DNA of 9,654 nt, taken from contig CAIYCP010000306.1 of assembly GCA_903924715.1 (NCBI GenBank), positions 1 to 9,654 of the forward strand. Reading direction: 5' to 3'. Both the position numbers and the translations under genes were made by a program. The stretch is from an uncultured beta proteobacterium (GTDB lineage: Bacteria; Pseudomonadota; Gammaproteobacteria; Burkholderiales; Burkholderiaceae_B). This document shows, piece after piece, positions 6,178-9,654 of this stretch. Below the pieces are notes generated by a model. That model saw nothing but the letters and a program-made list of their open reading frames with translations, did not search any database and was not told where the DNA came from. The stretch's first letter is position 1; each line of letters starts with the position of its first letter.

Positions 6178-7866
6178 TTATTTTTTGAGTGCTGCCGCGC
6201 GCAATTTTGAGATTGTCGTGGTGGGTGTAATCGTTTCAGGGTCAATCAGGCAATGAATAATTGCGGGTTGACCGCTTGCCACGGCACGTTCGTACGCGGG
6301 GCCAAATTGTTCGGTCGTTTCAACGCGCTCGCCGTGTCCGCCAAAGGCGCGTGCATAGGCTGCGAAATCAGGGTTTTGCAGTTTGGTGGCAGAGACGCGT
6401 CCAGGGTAGTTTTTTTCTTGGTGCATCCGAATCGTGCCATACATGCCGTTGTCGATAATCAACACGATGATGGGCAAGTTGTATTGCACGGCGGTTGCAA
6501 ATTCTTGACCGTGCATCATAAAACAGCCATCACCGGCAAAGCAGACGACGGTTTTTTCGGGCGATAGACGCTTGGCGCCCACAGCAGCTGGCAGACCATA
6601 GCCCATCGAACCTGAGGTGGGTGCGGCTTGCGTTGCGAAACGCGTGAAGCGATGAAAGCGGTGTAGCCAGGTGGCAAAGTTACCTGCGCCGTTTGTCATG
6701 ATGGCATCAGCGGGTAATTTTGACTCAAGGTATTGCATGACGCCGCCCATTTGAAGCGCGCCGGGCGTTTGAATGGGTGCAGGATCACTCCATGCCAAAT
6801 AGCTTTGATGCATGGTCGCGGTGTCAGCCGCCCAGGGTTGTGCCGCTGGGGTCGTGATTGACGCTAACTCTGAGGCGAACGCAATGGGTGAGGCATTGAT
6901 TGCCAGCGCTGCACGGTAGACGCGGCCGAGTTCGCCGCTATCGGGATGCACATGTACCAGCGTTTGTTTAGGGACGGGGATATCAAAGAGCGTATAGGCT
7001 TGGCTTGGCATTTCAGACATGCGCCCACCGACCAGCAAAACCAGATCAGCCTCGGCCACACGTTTGAGCAAGGCCGGATTCAAACCAATCCCAACATCCC
7101 CAATAAAACAGGGATGCGTGGCCGGGAAAAGCATTTGCCGTCTAAACGAAACCGCAACGGGTAGCTTGCAACGCTCTGCAAAGGCGACGAACGCGTTGAC
7201 GGCTTGAGCGTTCCAGCGCGTGCCACCTAAAATGGCAACGGGTGCTTTCGCTTTGGCGAGACGGGCGGCCAGATCGGCCATTTGCCCTTTGCCAGGTGCT
7301 GAGTCGACAGGCTCGTAACGCGGTGCGTCAGCGACCGTAGCCAGCTCAACCAGCATGTCTTCAGGTAAGGCGATCACGACAGGCCCTGGACGCCCCGAGG
7401 TTGCGACGTGAAAAGCGCGCGAGAGAAGTTCGGGAATACGAGCCGGGTCATCGATTTCGGTCGCCCACTTGGCGGCCGTGCCAAAGACCGCCCGGTAATC
7501 CATCTCTTGAAAGGCTTCGCGCTCACGCATTCCGCGTTCGATTTGCCCGACAAAAACGATCATTGGCGTGGAGTCTTGCTTGGCGATGTGAATGCCCGCC
7601 AACGCGTTTGAGGCGCCCGGGCCGCGGGTGACCATGCAAATGCCCGGTTCTCCGTTGAGCTGCCCTTGAGCCGCCGCCATCATCGCGGCACCACCTTCCT
7701 GGCGACATACCGTCACTTCGATGTTGACATCGACTAAGGCATCGAGCACGGCCAGAAAGCTTTCGCCAGGCACACAAAATACGTGTTTGACACCGTGGCT
7801 GACCAGTTGACCAACAAGGATCTGACCGCCAGTACGAGGGGCGCTAGGAGAGGGGGCTTGGCTCAT
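6178..7866 (-). CDS. Thiamine-diphosphate-dependent enzyme, acetolactate-synthase superfamily, substrate unknown
   Basis: Three-domain ThDP enzyme of 562 residues, the family's normal size. The N-terminal Pyr domain (about 12-180) has GVKHVFCVPGES at 25-36, CRQEGGA at 54-60 with Glu57, which activates the cofactor, and TRGPGASNALAGI at 80-92. The central domain (about 195-335) carries VGGRMSEMPSQ at 279-289. The C-terminal PP domain has TSGSMGYGLPAAVGA at 417-431 and the ThDP/Mg motif, GDG at 445-447 to Asn473. It is annotated by homology as acetolactate synthase-like, but the usual RQWQ segment after the motif is replaced by IRMHQEKNYPGR (479-490), the central GARFDDR-type segment is absent, and no ilvN regulatory subunit is adjacent. 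A role in branched-chain amino acid synthesis is therefore doubtful. The ATG has only a weak ribosome site. It sits between two acyl-CoA dehydrogenase genes. The cofactor class is sure; the reaction is not. Confidence 0.85.
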   Translation of the reverse strand: MSQAPSPSAPRTGGQILVGQLVSHGVKHVFCVPGESFLAVLDALVDVNIEVTVCRQEGGAAMMAAAQGQLNGEPGICMVTRGPGASNALAGIHIAKQDSTPMIVFVGQIERGMREREAFQEMDYRAVFGTAAKWATEIDDPARIPELLSRAFHVATSGRPGPVVIALPEDMLVELATVADAPRYEPVDSAPGKGQMADLAARLAKAKAPVAILGGTRWNAQAVNAFVAFAERCKLPVAVSFRRQMLFPATHPCFIGDVGIGLNPALLKRVAEADLVLLVGGRMSEMPSQAYTLFDIPVPKQTLVHVHPDSGELGRVYRAALAINASPIAFASELASITTPAAQPWAADTATMHQSYLAWSDPAPIQTPGALQMGGVMQYLESKLPADAIMTNGAGNFATWLHRFHRFTRFATQAAPTSGSMGYGLPAAVGAKRLSPEKTVVCFAGDGCFMMHGQEFATAVQYNLPIIVLIIDNGMYGTIRMHQEKNYPGRVSATKLQNPDFAAYARAFGGHGERVETTEQFGPAYERAVASGQPAIIHCLIDPETITPTTTISKLRAAALKK

Positions 7867-7903
7867 GTTTTTTTGCTCTAGTAGTGGAACTGAGTTGTCT
7901 AAG

Positions 7904-7923
7904 CCGACATCATATCGTGTCGG
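7904..7923 (-). promoter_or_regulatory. Dyad with -10-like box upstream of the ThDP enzyme gene
   Basis: In the 84-base gap upstream of the ThDP enzyme gene, CCGACA (7904-7909) and TGTCGG (7918-7923) form a perfect 6-bp inverted repeat around eight bases. On the minus strand the loop region contains TATGAT (7909-7914), a 5-of-6 match to a sigma-70 -10 box, placed about 45 bases before the ATG. No good -35 box stands at normal spacing. It could be an operator over a weak promoter, or simply an RNA hairpin; neither is demonstrated. Confidence 0.25.
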
Positions 7924-7950
7924 GGCATCGCGTGTGTTTGATGCAAGCGG

Positions 7951-9618
7951 CTATATCTTGTGGGAAAGCCATTGGCACAGCGCCGGATCGGTCAGCGCGT
8001 CATCCTGAATCGGATCTCTTGCCGCTAAGCGATGTTTGAGGACCAAATCGGCCAAATGGCTGCGTATGGGCATTTGCGCTTGCTGGGCTTCCCAGCGCAT
8101 AGCGGCCATGGTGACGACGTTGTACAGGGCGCTGGCGGCCTGACGGGCCTGTTCTGAGCGGTTTTCTTGCGCGACTGCTGCGGCAAAGCTAAATGCTTGG
8201 TTGATGCGTTCAGTCTGAAGCGGTGCAAGTGTTGGGTGGACTGGGATACCTTGGGCTAAGAGAGTCTGGACGTGGTCTTGTAAAGCTGGCAAAGCGTCTT
8301 CGCGCTGGATGGCGCGGATGACGTCGAGCGCGACGATGTTACTGGTGCCTTCCCAAATCGACCCAAGGTGCGCATCACGCAAAATGCGTGGATCGCTCCA
8401 TTCTTCGATGTAGCCGCAGCCGCCACGAACTTCCATGGCGTCTCCTGCAACTTTGCGCGCGTCGCGACAGGCGCGAAATTTAATTAAAGGCGTCATGATC
8501 CGCATCAATGGGCGCTTGGCGGCGTCTTGATCTGCGGCTGCTAAGGCCTGCGCCGTTTGATACACCATCGTGCGTGCTTGCTCAGTGGCGAGGGCCATTT
8601 TGTTTAACTGCCGCTGCATCAGCGGCATATCAATCAAGCGCTTGCCAAATGCTTGACGATGTTTTGCCACGTAGAGCGCTTCAGTCAGCGCACGTCGCAT
8701 TAAACCTGCAGCGCGTACTCCGTTTGAAAGGCGCGAATTATTGATCATGTCGGCCATATGCTTAAAGCCTTGGCCACGCTCTCCGACCAGCCAAGCGACT
8801 GCACCCTCTAAGCGGATCTCTCCACTGGCCATGGATCGTGAACCGAGTTTGTCTTTGAGACGCAAAATTCGATAGTGATTGTGTGTACCGTCCTCTAGCG
8901 TGCGGGGAAGCAAAAAGAGCGACACCCCCTTCAGACCTGCCGCATTTTCTGAACGCGCCAACACCATGGCAAACCCAGCATCCGGGTTTGAACAAAACCA
9001 TTTGTCACCCGAGAGCAACCAGCGACCATCAGGCGCGAGCGAGGCCTGCGTTTCAGTGGCACTGACATCTGAGCCCGCGCTTTGTTCGGTCATGAACATT
9101 GCGCCTTGATGCAACGCATCGAAGTCTTGCGTGATCACCATCGGCAAAACTTTTTCAACCAATGTAGGATCACCAAATTTACGCAGCGTGCGCGCCAGTG
9201 AGTCGGTCATACTAACGGGGCAACACAAACCAAACTCAGCTTGTACAAATAAGTAGGTAAGCGCGTACTTAGCAGCGGGAGGCATCGGGGCAGGCCAGTT
9301 TAAGACCCCAGCACGGTGTGACATTGCTGCCAAGCCAAATTCGCGATACGCATAGCGTTCAAGTTCAACGTAAGCGGGGTGTTTGTTGACCTGCGAAATA
9401 TCAATGCCTGCACGCGTACGCACTGAAAGCGTTGGGGGATGTTTATCCGCCAAGCTAGCGAGATCATCCAGGACAGAGCCCGCTAAGGCGCCCAGGTGAT
9501 GCAAATGGGGCAATAGGTGTTGATGCAACTCTTTTGGAAGGTAGCAGGCGAGCAGATCGCTGCCTGGGTCTGCTTCAAAAAGGTTTAGGCCGTGTGCGTC
9601 GGGTACGGGGTGCGACAT
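7951..9618 (-). CDS. AidB-like acyl-CoA dehydrogenase
   Basis: Flavoprotein of the acyl-CoA dehydrogenase superfamily, 555 residues from ATG 9618. It is longer than the usual 380-400 and close to E. coli AidB (about 540). It carries the AidB-type N-terminal extension, MTEQSAGSDVSATET at 176-190 (flavin region), KWFCSNPDAGFAMVLAR at 206-222, LKDKLGSRSMASGE at 254-267, GGCGYIEEWSDPRILRDAHLG at about 399-419, and IWEGTSNIVALDV at 421-433 with Glu423 at the catalytic-base position. It ends in an extra helical C-terminal region of about 120 residues. AidB itself is an alkylation-response protein that binds DNA. Many relatives probably just oxidise acyl-CoA esters, and retained Glu423 allows either role. 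Substrate is not predictable here. GGAG at plus-strand 9625-9628 lies six bases before this ATG, favouring it over the in-frame TTG at 9651. It is first in the minus-strand trio. Confidence 0.88.
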   Translation of the reverse strand: MSHPVPDAHGLNLFEADPGSDLLACYLPKELHQHLLPHLHHLGALAGSVLDDLASLADKHPPTLSVRTRAGIDISQVNKHPAYVELERYAYREFGLAAMSHRAGVLNWPAPMPPAAKYALTYLFVQAEFGLCCPVSMTDSLARTLRKFGDPTLVEKVLPMVITQDFDALHQGAMFMTEQSAGSDVSATETQASLAPDGRWLLSGDKWFCSNPDAGFAMVLARSENAAGLKGVSLFLLPRTLEDGTHNHYRILRLKDKLGSRSMASGEIRLEGAVAWLVGERGQGFKHMADMINNSRLSNGVRAAGLMRRALTEALYVAKHRQAFGKRLIDMPLMQRQLNKMALATEQARTMVYQTAQALAAADQDAAKRPLMRIMTPLIKFRACRDARKVAGDAMEVRGGCGYIEEWSDPRILRDAHLGSIWEGTSNIVALDVIRAIQREDALPALQDHVQTLLAQGIPVHPTLAPLQTERINQAFSFAAAVAQENRSEQARQAASALYNVVTMAAMRWEAQQAQMPIRSHLADLVLKHRLAARDPIQDDALTDPALCQWLSHKI

Positions 9619-9624
9619 GTCGGT

Positions 9625-9628
9625 CTCC
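9625..9628 (-). promoter_or_regulatory. Ribosome binding site that sets the AidB-like gene start
   Basis: GGAG on the minus strand, six bases before ATG 9618. The frame stays open to a TTG at 9651, where the window ends too soon to inspect a ribosome site, so this site is the reason for the shorter call. Confidence 0.7.
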
Positions 9629-9654
9629 GGTCGTGCTGAGTTATGCCGCAAGCT

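Noticed and set aside
6253..6567. Plus-strand open frames opposite the ThDP enzyme gene (104 and 65 codons)
   Set aside because: They are antisense to a conserved enzyme and have no recognisable domain, no good ribosome site and no supporting context.

Overview
The window looks like ordinary chromosomal DNA from a betaproteobacterium, most likely order Burkholderiales and possibly Alcaligenaceae-like. Two things support this. The gene order fba, purC, purE, purK, sua5 is, from memory, typical of that order, and the PurC, GcdH and Fba proteins resemble Burkholderiales versions. G+C looks moderate by eye, roughly 50-55%. No species call is justified. Nothing points to a mobile element, CRISPR array, RNA gene or recently acquired island.

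Left half, plus strand (57-4860): a class II fructose-bisphosphate aldolase (fba) is followed by three de novo purine genes, purC, purE and purK, and then a long-form Sua5 threonylcarbamoyl-AMP synthase. PurK and PurE act consecutively (AIR to N5-CAIR to CAIR) and PurC makes SAICAR from CAIR, so the three proteins cover adjacent steps. purE and purK overlap by 4 bases, and sua5 starts 22 bases after purK. Strong RNA hairpins follow fba and a weaker palindrome plus T-run follows purC. The block may therefore be punctuated into fba / purC / purE-purK-sua5 rather than read as one uniform transcript.

Right half, minus strand (9618-4861): three catabolic-looking genes run in the order AidB-like acyl-CoA dehydrogenase, orphan thiamine-diphosphate (ThDP) enzyme of the acetolactate-synthase superfamily, and glutaryl-CoA dehydrogenase (gcdH). 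Gaps are 84 and 123 bases, so co-transcription is possible but not shown. gcdH links the region to lysine, tryptophan or aromatic breakdown through glutaryl-CoA. The other two have unknown substrates.

The halves converge with no spacer: the sua5 and gcdH stop codons abut inside the palindrome TGATCA at 4858-4863.

I did not find a convincing new biological system. The most open question is the function of the ThDP enzyme and whether it works with its two acyl-CoA dehydrogenase neighbours. The intergenic hairpins and the back-to-back stop codons are secondary observations.
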